Assembly (NCBI GenBank): GCA_026400375.1
Contig: JAPLPG010000202.1
Coordinates: 1-53,848 of the forward strand
DNA length: 53,848 nucleotides
Direction: 5' to 3'
DNA from: Novosphingobium sp.
GTDB lineage: Bacteria > Pseudomonadota > Alphaproteobacteria > Sphingomonadales > Sphingomonadaceae
Shown: positions 43,076 through 51,808 of the stretch, in pieces
Position numbering within the stretch: the first letter of the stretch is position 1
How the letters are laid out: each line of letters begins with the position of its first letter
Made by a program: the position numbers and the translations under genes
The notes under the pieces: model-generated
Database searches by the model: none
Seen by the model: the letters and a program-made list of their open reading frames with translations, nothing else
What the model was told of the DNA's origin: nothing

Positions 43076-44227
43076 ATGGGTCGTGAAGTAGGAATCGTCG
43101 GCGTCGGTCAGACGCACCACGCGCGTCGCCGTACGGATGTCAGCCAGGCGGGCCTTGTCCGCGAAGCGGTCGATCGTGCCCTGGCTGACGCAAACCTGTC
43201 GATGGAAGACATCGACACCATCGTGATCGCCACTGGCCCTGTGCTTTTTGCCGCAGTCAATCAGCCTGAAAAATGGGTTGTAGATGCGATCGGAGCCCAG
43301 GGCAAGTCGGTCGTCCGCCTCACCAGCGGTGGTGGGGCAGGCTTTGCAGGAGCTCTTGCCGGGTACTATCAGGTCGCGGGCGGATATTCCGAGCGCACGC
43401 TGGTCGTGGCGTACGACAAGCTTTCCGAAGGCCAGTTGCAGTATTCGATCTCGACCCTTTACGATCCCTTCTGGGGCCGTGAGTTCGCGGTCGGGATCAT
43501 GGGCTTCTCGGCCGCCTACTGGCGGGCTCGCATGGATGTGCTGGGTCACACCGAGGAAGCTGCTGCGATGGTCGCTGCAAAGAACCGCAACAACGCCATC
43601 AAGAACCCCTACGCGCACCAGAAGAAGCAGGTCACTGTCGAGGACGTGCTCAATTCGAAGGCGTTGTGCTGGCCGATCAAGCTCCTCGACGTTCCGCCGA
43701 TCTCGGACGGCGCCGCAGCGATCGTACTGGCTTCGGACAAGGTTGCGCATCATTCGACGACGAGGCCCGCGTGGATTCGTGGCATGGCCTACTGCTGCGA
43801 GGCCGACAACGCGCCCGAGCGTTCGCTGATGCTCTCCGAACCGCTCGCAATCGCCTCTCGTCAAGTGTATCGCGCTGCGGGCATCACCAATCCGCGCCGC
43901 CAGTTCGACGTCGTTGAGGTACAGGAGCCTTACTCCTGCTTTGAACTCAACTACTACGAGAGCCTTGGCCTGTGCCCGCCCGGTCAGGCGGCAGAGCTGA
44001 TTGCCTCGGGTGCCACGCAGGTCGATGGCGATATTCCGGTCAACCCGTCGGGCGGCTGCATGGGCGCCAATCCCATCGGCGCGGTCGGCGTGATCCGACT
44101 GATCGAGGCCGCGACCCAGGTCATGGGCCGCAATGAAACCCACCAGATCAAGGACGCCAAGACGGCGCTCGTTCAGTCTGGCGGCGGCTGGGCCAACCTG
44201 CGCGGCTGCGCCGTGCTCAGCGCCTGA
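43076..44227 (+). CDS. Thiolase-like protein B (SCP2/Ltp2-like)
   Basis: A 383-residue thiolase-fold protein: GREVGIVGVGQT start, TSGGGAGFAGALAGYY in place of the nucleophile loop, VQEPYSCFELNYYESLGL, and NPSGGCMGANPIGAVG where true thiolases have GHPxGATG (His replaced by Asn). In Ltp2-type enzymes such changes go with retro-aldol cleavage of a 3-hydroxyacyl-CoA side chain instead of thiolysis. ATG at 43076 follows GAGG. Next to protein A and the DUF35 gene it probably forms a three-protein complex. Confidence 0.82.
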   Translation: MGREVGIVGVGQTHHARRRTDVSQAGLVREAVDRALADANLSMEDIDTIVIATGPVLFAAVNQPEKWVVDAIGAQGKSVVRLTSGGGAGFAGALAGYYQVAGGYSERTLVVAYDKLSEGQLQYSISTLYDPFWGREFAVGIMGFSAAYWRARMDVLGHTEEAAAMVAAKNRNNAIKNPYAHQKKQVTVEDVLNSKALCWPIKLLDVPPISDGAAAIVLASDKVAHHSTTRPAWIRGMAYCCEADNAPERSLMLSEPLAIASRQVYRAAGITNPRRQFDVVEVQEPYSCFELNYYESLGLCPPGQAAELIASGATQVDGDIPVNPSGGCMGANPIGAVGVIRLIEAATQVMGRNETHQIKDAKTALVQSGGGWANLRGCAVLSA

Positions 44228-44243
44228 GGAGGGAGAAGAACCG

Positions 44244-45173
44244 ATGTTCTACGCACCTGATACTGCACCGATCGATCTGCCCACCTTCAAGAGCACGATC
44301 TCTCTTCCCTACACGCTGACTCCCGGAAAGGCGGCCGGTACTTTCCTTGCGGAAATGCCCAACCGCCGGATCGTGGCGTCCCGCTTTGCCGATGGTTCCG
44401 TCATTGCACCGGCGCAGGACTTCTCGCCCAAGGATGGCGAGGAACCCGTCGAACTCGTGCAGGCGCCCGAAACCGGCGAACTGACGGGTTTTACACGGGT
44501 GGACGGGGTCGTTCTTGGCCTGGTGAAGCTGGATGGCTGCCGGAACGCCTTCGTGCATCGCATTCTTGCCGATATGGCGGACGTCAAGGTTGGCCAGCGC
44601 GTTGCCGCGCAGTGGTCTGCCAGTGATGAAGGTACCTCCATCCTGGCGATCGAGGGTTTTGTCATTGCTGCCGATGCGCCCGTCGGCGAGGTCAAGCCGC
44701 TTGTCGGTCCGGCAGAGCCGCTCGGCGTCATCAACTACGGCATGGCGCTGCACTATGATCACGCCTACGGTCCGTACTACGGTCGCATGTTCGACGAACT
44801 GAAGGAAAACGGGGTCGTCATGGGCGTTCGCGGGTCGAATGCAGATGAGGCTCTGTTGCCACCGCGCGAGATCGACGACATCACTCACAAGCGGACCGGC
44901 ACATGGAAGGCCTGTGCCGATACCGGCACGATCCGCGCTTGCTCGCTGATCAACATGGAAGTCTACGGGCAAACGCGCCCCGTGCCTTACGCCTATGCCG
45001 AAATCGTGCTCGATGGTGCCTCGACCAAGATGATCCACATCATCGAAATCGACGACCTGGAAGTCGCCAAGCAGCAGATCAAGCCCGGCACGCGCGTCCG
45101 CGCCGTCTGGACGAAGGGCGAGCGCAAAGGCGCCGTTTCCGACATCGAGCGTTTCGAGGTCATTGAAGGGTGA
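44244..45173 (+). CDS. Tandem DUF35 (OB-fold) protein, thiolase partner
   Basis: A 309-residue protein with two DUF35/OB-fold-like halves (about 25-145 and 170-305). The Cys4 zinc ribbon of classical members is not visible in either half. DUF35 proteins bind to thiolase-like enzymes and activate them, for example ChsH2 with Ltp2. The start at 44244 follows GGAGGGAGAAG; its spacing of 16 bp after protein B supports joint expression. Confidence 0.8.
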   Translation: MFYAPDTAPIDLPTFKSTISLPYTLTPGKAAGTFLAEMPNRRIVASRFADGSVIAPAQDFSPKDGEEPVELVQAPETGELTGFTRVDGVVLGLVKLDGCRNAFVHRILADMADVKVGQRVAAQWSASDEGTSILAIEGFVIAADAPVGEVKPLVGPAEPLGVINYGMALHYDHAYGPYYGRMFDELKENGVVMGVRGSNADEALLPPREIDDITHKRTGTWKACADTGTIRACSLINMEVYGQTRPVPYAYAEIVLDGASTKMIHIIEIDDLEVAKQQIKPGTRVRAVWTKGERKGAVSDIERFEVIEG

Positions 45174-46012
45174 CCAACTGGACCGTCACGACGCTGCGCA
45201 TAGGCGAGCTTTACCTGCCACATGGCGGGGCACTCATGCGCGATCCGGTGCATGTCTGGCTTGTCCGCGGCGACGTGGCGGGCAAGCCGGTCAACGTGCT
45301 GGTTGATAGCGGCATGGCCGATATACCCACTGTCTTGGCTCGACTGAGGGTGAGCGGGAAGGGTGGCGGACACGAGGCACTTCAATCGGTGCTTGCGAGT
45401 GAAGGGCTTGCACCATCCGACATCGATCATGTGATCTGCACCCATCTGCATTTCGACCACGCTGACAATCTGGACCTGTTCCCGGATGCCTGCGTGGTCG
45501 TGCAGCGGGCCGAGCTCATGGCTGCGGTCGATCCTGTTCCGTCGCAGCGCGTCTTCTACTGGAAATCGACTCTCAACAACCTGATGGCGCGCAAGCGTCC
45601 GGCACAGCTGCAACTGGTCGATGGCGACACCGACTTCCTCCCCGGGATCAGACTGCTCAGCGTCCCCAGCCATACCGAGGGCATGCAGGTTGTTGTGGTC
45701 ACGACGGAGAAGGGACGCGTAGCGCTCGTCTCCGACCTTGGCGACCATTACCGGTATTGGTTCCCGGCCGACCCCCGCGCGACGGCCCACCCGCAGCGAT
45801 CCTTGTCGGACGCCTTCATAACCGGCAATATTCGTAGCGAGAGCGAAAGAACATGGCAGGCTGCCATGCGCCGCGTTCGCGACAATTCCGATATCGTCGT
45901 GCCAGCGCACGACTTCCGTATTCCGGTGCGAATGCCCGAACAGTGGTTCGCCATTCCGGACAGCACAGCCGGCGACCTGGCGCACGTGCCGCCACCCGCC
46001 GACGAGAACTGA
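45170..46012 (+). CDS. Metallo-beta-lactamase fold hydrolase
   Basis: A 280-residue MBL-fold hydrolase with metal ligands in THLHFDHADN (His92, His94, Asp96, His97), later His in VPSHTEG, the bridging Asp in VSDLGDHY and a terminal His in VPAHDF. AHL-lactonase-like members open lactones; others cleave thioesters. Here a lactone or CoA-thioester intermediate is possible. The GTG start overlaps the DUF35 stop (GTGA). Confidence 0.88.
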   Translation: MTNWTVTTLRIGELYLPHGGALMRDPVHVWLVRGDVAGKPVNVLVDSGMADIPTVLARLRVSGKGGGHEALQSVLASEGLAPSDIDHVICTHLHFDHADNLDLFPDACVVVQRAELMAAVDPVPSQRVFYWKSTLNNLMARKRPAQLQLVDGDTDFLPGIRLLSVPSHTEGMQVVVVTTEKGRVALVSDLGDHYRYWFPADPRATAHPQRSLSDAFITGNIRSESERTWQAAMRRVRDNSDIVVPAHDFRIPVRMPEQWFAIPDSTAGDLAHVPPPADEN

Positions 46013-46025
46013 CAGGGGCACTTTC

Positions 46026-46838
46026 ATGGCTTACGAAGACATTATCTACGAGGTCAGCGACCGCATCGCGACTGTCACGCTCAATCGGCCCGACGCGATG
46101 AACGCGACGACCGACAATCTCTATGCCGAGATGCAGGACCTCATTCCGAAGATTGCTGCGGACCCCGGCGTTTCGGTCGTCATTCTTACTGGCGCTGGCC
46201 GTGGGTTTTGCGCCGGTGCAGATCTCAAGGCAAGCAATCCGAAGCTGACGCCCATCCAGCGCCGCGCCCGCCACCGCTGGATCCTGCGCGATGTCCTCGA
46301 GCCTTTGTACAAACTGGAAAAACCGGTGATCGCGGCGGTCAATGGGGCTGCAGCAGGTGCTGGTGCCAACATTGCCCTGTCTTGCGACTTCATCATCGCC
46401 AGCGAAAAGGCCACGTTCCTTCAGGCCTTTGCCAAGGTAGGTCTCGTGCCGGACCTCGGTGGCCTGTTCTTCCTTGCCCGGGCCGTCGGCATCAACAAGG
46501 CCAAGGAACTGTGCTTCACCGCACGCAAGGTCGATGCCGCAGAGGCACTTGCGATCGGTATCGCCAACAAGGTTGTGCCACACGATGATCTGATGGCAGA
46601 GGCTCGTGCCCTGGCGGTGCAGATTGCCGCCGGATCGCCGACCGCCACGGCAATGACCAAGCGTTTGCTGAACATGTCGCAATCCGCAACGCTGGAGCAA
46701 ATGCTCGAGTTCGAAGGTTACGCGCAGACGGTTGCCTATCTCACCCCCGAATATGTCGAAGGCGTCACCGCTTTTCGCGAAAAGCGTACGCCGGACTTTG
46801 CCGGTGCAGCCGAACGCGCAGCTGCGGCGCAGGATTGA
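46026..46838 (+). CDS. Crotonase-fold enoyl-CoA hydratase/isomerase, PaaG-like
   Basis: A 270-residue crotonase. GFCAGADLK and NGAAAGAGANIALSCD form the CoA oxyanion hole, and GLVPDLGG has the Asp that in PaaG/PaaB-type isomerases replaces the second hydratase Glu; the first Glu of hydratases is also absent. An isomerase role on a ring- or double-bond-shifted CoA ester is therefore likelier than plain hydration. Thirteen bp after the MBL gene and 12 bp before the acyl-CoA dehydrogenase gene. Confidence 0.88.
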   Translation: MAYEDIIYEVSDRIATVTLNRPDAMNATTDNLYAEMQDLIPKIAADPGVSVVILTGAGRGFCAGADLKASNPKLTPIQRRARHRWILRDVLEPLYKLEKPVIAAVNGAAAGAGANIALSCDFIIASEKATFLQAFAKVGLVPDLGGLFFLARAVGINKAKELCFTARKVDAAEALAIGIANKVVPHDDLMAEARALAVQIAAGSPTATAMTKRLLNMSQSATLEQMLEFEGYAQTVAYLTPEYVEGVTAFREKRTPDFAGAAERAAAAQD

Positions 46839-46850
46839 CGGAGCGGCTCC

Positions 46851-48041
46851 ATGGATTTCAATTACAGTCCTTCAGAGAACGATTTCCGCATGGAACTGCG
46901 GACCTGGCTCGCCAATACCCTGCCCAAGGGGTGGGGGGAGACCGTTTTCGAGCCCGAAGACGAGCATGAGCGGGCCATGTTCCGCCTCGACTGGGAGCGC
47001 AAGCTTCATGCTGGCGGGTGGAGCGGGATCAACTGGCCCAAGGAGTACGGTGGCCGGGGCGCAACGCTGATCGAGCGGGGCATTTTCGCCGAGGAAATGG
47101 CGCGCGCGTCCGCTCCCGAAGGCATCAACATCATCGGCCACAATCTGGCTGGCACCACGATTCTTGCCCACGGTACGGAAGCACAGAAGAAGCGCTTCCT
47201 GCCGCCGATCATCTCGTCGGACGAGATCTGGTGCCAGGGCTTTTCCGAACCAAACGCCGGTTCTGACCTCGCTTCGGTTCGCACACGCGCCGAGCTGGTC
47301 GGCGACAAGTTCATCGTCAACGGCCAGAAGATCTGGACCAGTTATGCCCAGTACGCGCAATGGTGCTTCGCTCTCGTTCGCACCAATCCCGACGTGCCCA
47401 AGCACAAGGGGCTGTCCTTCCTGTTAATCGACATGAGCTCGCCCGGAATCACCATCCGGCCGCTCCGTCAGATCTCGGGTGAATCGGAGTTCAACGAAAC
47501 GTTCTTCGACAACGTCGAGGTGCCGGCCGAGAACATCGTCGGTGACGTCAACGAAGGCTGGAAGATTGCGATGACCACGCTTGCCTACGAGCGTGGTCCA
47601 GAGGACGCGCTTGGCCGCCAGGTCCGCTTCAAGCAGGAACTGGACAAGCTCGTGGCGACGCTGTGCCAGACTATGCAGGGCGGCCACGCGGCCATCGACA
47701 ATCCGTCCATTCGCCAGAGGCTTGCCCGCGCGATAACCGAGATCGAGATTGTGCGGCTCAACGCCTTGCGCTCTTTCAGCCTCTACCTCGATGGCGGTGA
47801 TCGCGGTGCCGATGCATCGATGACCAAGCTATACTGGAGCCATGCCGCCCAGACCATGTACGAAGTGGCGATGGACGCGCTTGGTCCTCTGGCACCGCTT
47901 TCCGGCAACGACCCTGCGGCGAGCGCGATGGGACGCTTTCAGCTGAGCTGGCTGCAATCCAAGGCATTCACAATCTATTCCGGATCTTCGGAAATCCAAC
48001 GCAACATCATCGGCGAGCGCGTACTCGGCCTGCCGCGCTGA
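46851..48041 (+). CDS. Acyl-CoA dehydrogenase, first subunit
   Basis: A 396-residue FAD-dependent acyl-CoA dehydrogenase. WCQGFSEPNAGSDLAS and WTSYAQYAQWC line the FAD site, and YSGSSEIQRNIIGERVLG ends it. The usual catalytic Glu of YEGT is Ser here, but LAYERG offers a Glu at the isovaleryl-CoA-dehydrogenase position. The next gene encodes a relative without this Glu, so a heteromeric enzyme like steroid-degrading ChsE pairs is likely. It introduces a double bond alpha,beta to the thioester. Confidence 0.92.
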   Translation: MDFNYSPSENDFRMELRTWLANTLPKGWGETVFEPEDEHERAMFRLDWERKLHAGGWSGINWPKEYGGRGATLIERGIFAEEMARASAPEGINIIGHNLAGTTILAHGTEAQKKRFLPPIISSDEIWCQGFSEPNAGSDLASVRTRAELVGDKFIVNGQKIWTSYAQYAQWCFALVRTNPDVPKHKGLSFLLIDMSSPGITIRPLRQISGESEFNETFFDNVEVPAENIVGDVNEGWKIAMTTLAYERGPEDALGRQVRFKQELDKLVATLCQTMQGGHAAIDNPSIRQRLARAITEIEIVRLNALRSFSLYLDGGDRGADASMTKLYWSHAAQTMYEVAMDALGPLAPLSGNDPAASAMGRFQLSWLQSKAFTIYSGSSEIQRNIIGERVLGLPR

Positions 48042-48078
48042 ATCACCCACTTCGGACTTGGTCCCAGGAATCCATACC

Positions 48079-49209
48079 ATGAACTTTGCTTTCGATGAGG
48101 AACAGAAGAGCCTTGGAGATACCGTGTCTCGCCTGCTGGCGGATCACACGGCCCTTCTTGCACCTGATCTTTCGACCGATGCAGCAGGTCCGGCGTGGGA
48201 TGCGTTGGCCGAACTCGGGCTGTTTGCGATGATGGTGCCGGAAGATCACGGCGGTGCCGGCCTGACCACGGTCGATCTGGCACTTTCCGTCGAAGCGATG
48301 GGCGGCGCGCTTGCTCCTTTGGCCGCCATCGATGCGCTTCTTGTCACCGACTTGCTGGTGCGCCACGGGACGCCATCCCAGCAGCAGGACATACTCCCGC
48401 GGGTTGCGGCAGGCGAGCTTCGTGTCGCCGTTGCCATTGCCGAACTGGGTTGCGGAGATGCACCTGAGGATGTTGCCGCCAGGGTCTCGAACGACAGGCT
48501 GACCGGTACGAAGATGCTTGTGCGCGAAGCCGCGCAGGCCGACATGTTTGTAGTCGTTGCACAATCGGCCTCGGGTCCTGCCGTGTTCCTTGTGCCGGCT
48601 GATGCACAGGGCGTGTCCGTTCGGCTTCACGAAGACATCGACCCGACGTCGGCGATGGGCGAAGTCACTTTTGCAGATGTAGCCCTGGACAGCGCCGCGC
48701 TGCTGGGTTCGGCCAACCCGGGACGAGCTGTTGCAAGGTTGTTCGATGGCGGCGCTGCACTATCTGCGCTCCTGCATCTTGGCATTGCTTCGCGAATGCT
48801 GGCTACGGCGGTAGATTATGCTCGGACCCGAGTGCAGTTTGGCCAGGCCATCGGTTCGTTTCAGTCGATCAAGCATCGTTGTGCCGACATGGCCGTCGCG
48901 GTCGAATCCGCACGGTCGGCCACGTATTACGGCATTTGGGCGTTCTCCGAAGATGCACCCGACCGGGCTCGCGCCGTTTCCATGGCAAAGGCCTATTCCG
49001 GCGAGGTCGCCCGTCATGTCTGCAACGAGACGATTCAGATCCATGGCGGGATGGGTTTCACCTGGGAGCTTGGTCTGCATCGGTTCCTGCGGCGCGCCAA
49101 GGTTATCGAACACGGGTTTGGCTCGTCGACATGGCACAATGAGCGCGTGCTGGTTGAAACGCTGCGGATGCAGGACGCCGATCTCGATGCCAAGCTCGCC
49201 GCGGCCTGA
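48079..49209 (+). CDS. Acyl-CoA dehydrogenase, second subunit
   Basis: A 376-residue acyl-CoA dehydrogenase-like protein. NFAFDEEQKSLGDTVSRLL and RVQFGQAIGSFQSIKHRCAD are family typical, and IHGGMGFTWELGLHRFLRRA marks the FAD-binding C-terminus. At the equivalent of the partner's LAYERG it has LFDGGAALS, and FGSSTWHNERV replaces YEGT, so no catalytic Glu is evident: probably the non-catalytic partner of the preceding gene. ATG at 48079; the frame begins at 48058. Confidence 0.88.
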   Translation: MNFAFDEEQKSLGDTVSRLLADHTALLAPDLSTDAAGPAWDALAELGLFAMMVPEDHGGAGLTTVDLALSVEAMGGALAPLAAIDALLVTDLLVRHGTPSQQQDILPRVAAGELRVAVAIAELGCGDAPEDVAARVSNDRLTGTKMLVREAAQADMFVVVAQSASGPAVFLVPADAQGVSVRLHEDIDPTSAMGEVTFADVALDSAALLGSANPGRAVARLFDGGAALSALLHLGIASRMLATAVDYARTRVQFGQAIGSFQSIKHRCADMAVAVESARSATYYGIWAFSEDAPDRARAVSMAKAYSGEVARHVCNETIQIHGGMGFTWELGLHRFLRRAKVIEHGFGSSTWHNERVLVETLRMQDADLDAKLAAA

Positions 49210-49212
49210 TCG

Positions 49213-49704
49213 ATGAGCACCACACTGCCTGGACAAGTGGCGCTGTTGGCCGAGCTGTTCGCTGCCGGTGGCTGGAAGGACCTGCGCATTGAAAGCGCCG
49301 GGTTGAACGTACTGTTGTCTGCCGATGGTGATGCAGTGCCGTTGGGTGCGGCCTCGGTTGCAGCGGATCAGCCACTGCCCGTGGTCCCCGTCCCGGTATC
49401 GCAGACGGCAAATCCGCCGGTTGCAGAGGCTGCGGCGCCAGCTGGCCCTGACGCTTCGACGAACTGGACGGAGGTGCGGGCTCCCAATCTGGGAACATTC
49501 TACCGTTCGCCAAAGCCTGGCTCGGCGCCATTCGTCGAGATCGGGCAGAAGGTGAGCGCTGAAACCGAATTGTGCCTGCTTGAGGTGATGAAGCTGTTCA
49601 CTTCGGTGAAGGCTGGCGCGAGCGGGACGATCCGCAAGGTTTGCGTGGAGGATGGCATACTGGTCGAAGGTGGCCAGGTCCTGTTCCTCATCGAAGCTGA
49701 CTGA
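49213..49704 (+). CDS. Biotin carboxyl carrier protein 1 (AccB-like)
   Basis: A 163-residue carrier. The N-terminal region (about 8-37) resembles the AccB start, followed by an Ala/Pro-rich linker (40-83) and a biotinyl domain (87-163) with the biotin site CLLEVMKLF, Lys127. It should carry carboxybiotin between the biotin carboxylase (51808) and the carboxyltransferase (49755). It starts 3 bp after the dehydrogenase stop. EVMKL replaces the common AMKM, as in acetyl-CoA carboxylase AccB. Confidence 0.9.
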   Translation: MSTTLPGQVALLAELFAAGGWKDLRIESAGLNVLLSADGDAVPLGAASVAADQPLPVVPVPVSQTANPPVAEAAAPAGPDASTNWTEVRAPNLGTFYRSPKPGSAPFVEIGQKVSAETELCLLEVMKLFTSVKAGASGTIRKVCVEDGILVEGGQVLFLIEAD

Positions 49705-49754
49705 CATTTACGCCGACGCAACGACGTCGGCCGATAGAAGGGAGTGCGTGGGGT

Positions 49755-51212
49755 ATGGCCCACATCGATTTTCTCGATGAGACGATGCGCGATGGCCAGC
49801 AGAGCCTTTGGGGGTTGCGCATGCGCGCCGGCATGGCTCTGCCGGTAACACCACTGATCGACCGGACCGGGTTCAGCACGATCGATCTGACAGGCGGCGG
49901 CATGCTCGACGTGCTGACGCGCTACTGTCAGGAAAATTACTGGGAAGGTCTCGATCTTCTGGTCGCCTCCATGCCCAACACGCCATTGCGTGCAGGCCTG
50001 CGTGCCAATGCCAACGTCACCTTCGGGATCACGCCACCGGCATTGATGGACCTGTGGGTCCAGCGCCTGTGCGCGCACGGCATCCGCTCGTTCTGGATCT
50101 ATGACGTGCTCTTCGGCATGGACAACATGCTGCGCCTTGCCAAGGTCGCCAAGGAAGCCAATGGCGCCAAGGTAGCCGGTGCGATCATGTTCGCGCTCTC
50201 GCCTGTGCACACAGACGAGTTCTTCATCTCGAATGCCAAGAAGCTGGCAGACAGCCCGCACGTCGATTCCATCCTGCTCTACGATACTGCAGGCGTGCTC
50301 GAGAAGGACCGCATCCAGCAACTCGTTCCCGGTCTGGTAAAGGCCGCGGGCGGGAAGCCAATCGAATTCCATTCGAACAACCTGCTCGGCATGTCGGCCA
50401 AGGCCTACCTAGATGCGATCGACTGCGGCGTATCGGTCATTCACACGGCAAGTCGGCCCATGGCGAACGGCCCTTCGGTGCCTTCGACAGAGATCATGGC
50501 GCGCAACATCCAGCTGCGGGGCCACACGCACAGCCTCGATGAGTCGCTCTTCCAGCCCGTTGCCGACCATTTCCGCGCAGTGGGCAAGGCATCGGGCAAC
50601 CTTGTCGACCAATATGCTGAATATGATGAATTTTCGATCCAGCACCAGATTCCCGGTGGCATGATGGGCACGTTCAAGGCCCAGCTTGCCATGCACAAGA
50701 TGATGGACAAGCTTCCCGAAGTTCTCGACGAGGTTGCCGCCGTCCGGCGCGATCTGGGCTATCCCGGCATGGCAACGCCCTTCAGCCAGCTCGTGGGCAT
50801 CCAGGCGGTACTGAACGTGGTTACGGGCAAGCGCTATGGCACGGTGCCCGATGAAGTGATCCAGTATGCCGCGGGCTTCTACGGCCAGACGGTGGCACCG
50901 GTCGATGCCGATGTGCTCGACAAGATCATGGCAGCACCCCGTGCCAAGGAAGTGATCGCCAATCCTCCCGAAATGCCGGACCTTGACGAGCTCAAGAAGC
51001 GCTATGGCACCGAGGACGATGATGAGCTGATCTATCGCGCCTTTGTGCCGCAGCCAGACATCGACAAGATGCGCGCGGCCGGACCGGTACGTCAGGACTT
51101 CCCGCTGCTTTCATCGCCCGAACTGGAGGATGTTCGCAAGCTCATGCAGGTTGCGACGATGCCTGTTGTCGAGATGAAGTCCGAAGGTCTGAACATCAGC
51201 CTTCGTCGTTGA
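49755..51212 (+). CDS. HMGL-type biotin-dependent carboxyltransferase, divergent active site
   Basis: A 485-residue TIM-barrel carboxyltransferase related to pyruvate carboxylase/oxaloacetate decarboxylase/transcarboxylase 5S. DETMRDGQQSLWGLRMR, SPVHT and HQIPGGMMGTFKAQL are conserved. By eye, the carbamylated metal Lys of (I/V)KDMAG is Tyr176 (LLYDTAG), the HxH metal pair is His206-Ser-Asn208, and the catalytic Thr of GMTSQPS is Ala237 (PMANGPS). Such changes argue against ordinary pyruvate carboxylation; substrate unknown. The start follows AAGGGAG. It stands between two carrier genes. Confidence 0.85.
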   Translation: MAHIDFLDETMRDGQQSLWGLRMRAGMALPVTPLIDRTGFSTIDLTGGGMLDVLTRYCQENYWEGLDLLVASMPNTPLRAGLRANANVTFGITPPALMDLWVQRLCAHGIRSFWIYDVLFGMDNMLRLAKVAKEANGAKVAGAIMFALSPVHTDEFFISNAKKLADSPHVDSILLYDTAGVLEKDRIQQLVPGLVKAAGGKPIEFHSNNLLGMSAKAYLDAIDCGVSVIHTASRPMANGPSVPSTEIMARNIQLRGHTHSLDESLFQPVADHFRAVGKASGNLVDQYAEYDEFSIQHQIPGGMMGTFKAQLAMHKMMDKLPEVLDEVAAVRRDLGYPGMATPFSQLVGIQAVLNVVTGKRYGTVPDEVIQYAAGFYGQTVAPVDADVLDKIMAAPRAKEVIANPPEMPDLDELKKRYGTEDDDELIYRAFVPQPDIDKMRAAGPVRQDFPLLSSPELEDVRKLMQVATMPVVEMKSEGLNISLRR

Positions 51213-51283
51213 ACATGCCCCAGTCGGGGCACGCCCAGGCGGGTTTGACCGCTCTGGTGCAAGCCATAGGATGGTTCTGAGCC

Positions 51284-51808
51284 ATGACGCACAAGACCAA
51301 CGTCGACCAGCCTGTCGATCACGTGCGGCTCTTGATGGAAGAGTTCACGCGGTCGGGGATTGCCACGCTTCATCTGCGCGCCGGCAATTTCGAGTTGTTG
51401 CTTTCGAATGATCCGGCAGCGCCTTCGCTGTCAGGAGCGCCGCGGACCGGTCAGCCTCCCGCGCCTGCCCCCATGCCGATTCCACAGGCCGTGGTAGCTG
51501 CTGCGCCTGCTGCTCCTGCGTCATCCCATGCGGCGCCTGCAGCTGCGAGCAATGGGATCCCTGACGGGGCGATTGTCATTTCGGCTCCGAACCTTGGCAC
51601 CTTCTACCGCGCGCCCAAGCCTGGCGCGGCGGCTTATGTCGAGACCGGCGGAAAAGTGGGCGCCGATGACGAGATCTGCCTGATCGAGGTGATGAAGCTC
51701 TTCACCGCGGTAAAGGCGGGACAGGCAGGCACGATCGTGGCCGTACTGGCGGATGATGGCGCAATGGTCGAAGCCGGCCAACCCCTGTTCGCATTGGTGG
51801 CAGACTGA
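51284..51808 (+). CDS. Biotin carboxyl carrier protein 2 (AccB-like)
   Basis: A 174-residue carrier: AccB-like N-terminus (about 10-42), Ala/Pro-rich linker (45-92), biotinyl domain (98-174) with site CLIEVMKLF, Lys138. It is close to carrier 1 (both read SAPNLGTFYR/RAPNLGTFYR and EVMKLFT(S/A)VKAG), suggesting gene duplication inside the operon. The stop overlaps the biotin carboxylase start (TGATG). The linker is longer than in carrier 1. Confidence 0.9.
   Translation: MTHKTNVDQPVDHVRLLMEEFTRSGIATLHLRAGNFELLLSNDPAAPSLSGAPRTGQPPAPAPMPIPQAVVAAAPAAPASSHAAPAAASNGIPDGAIVISAPNLGTFYRAPKPGAAAYVETGGKVGADDEICLIEVMKLFTAVKAGQAGTIVAVLADDGAMVEAGQPLFALVAD

Noticed and set aside
42854..44143. Long minus-strand frame of 429 codons
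   Set aside because: It lies opposite the thiolase-like genes and has the Arg/His/Asp-rich composition typical of a frame shadow.
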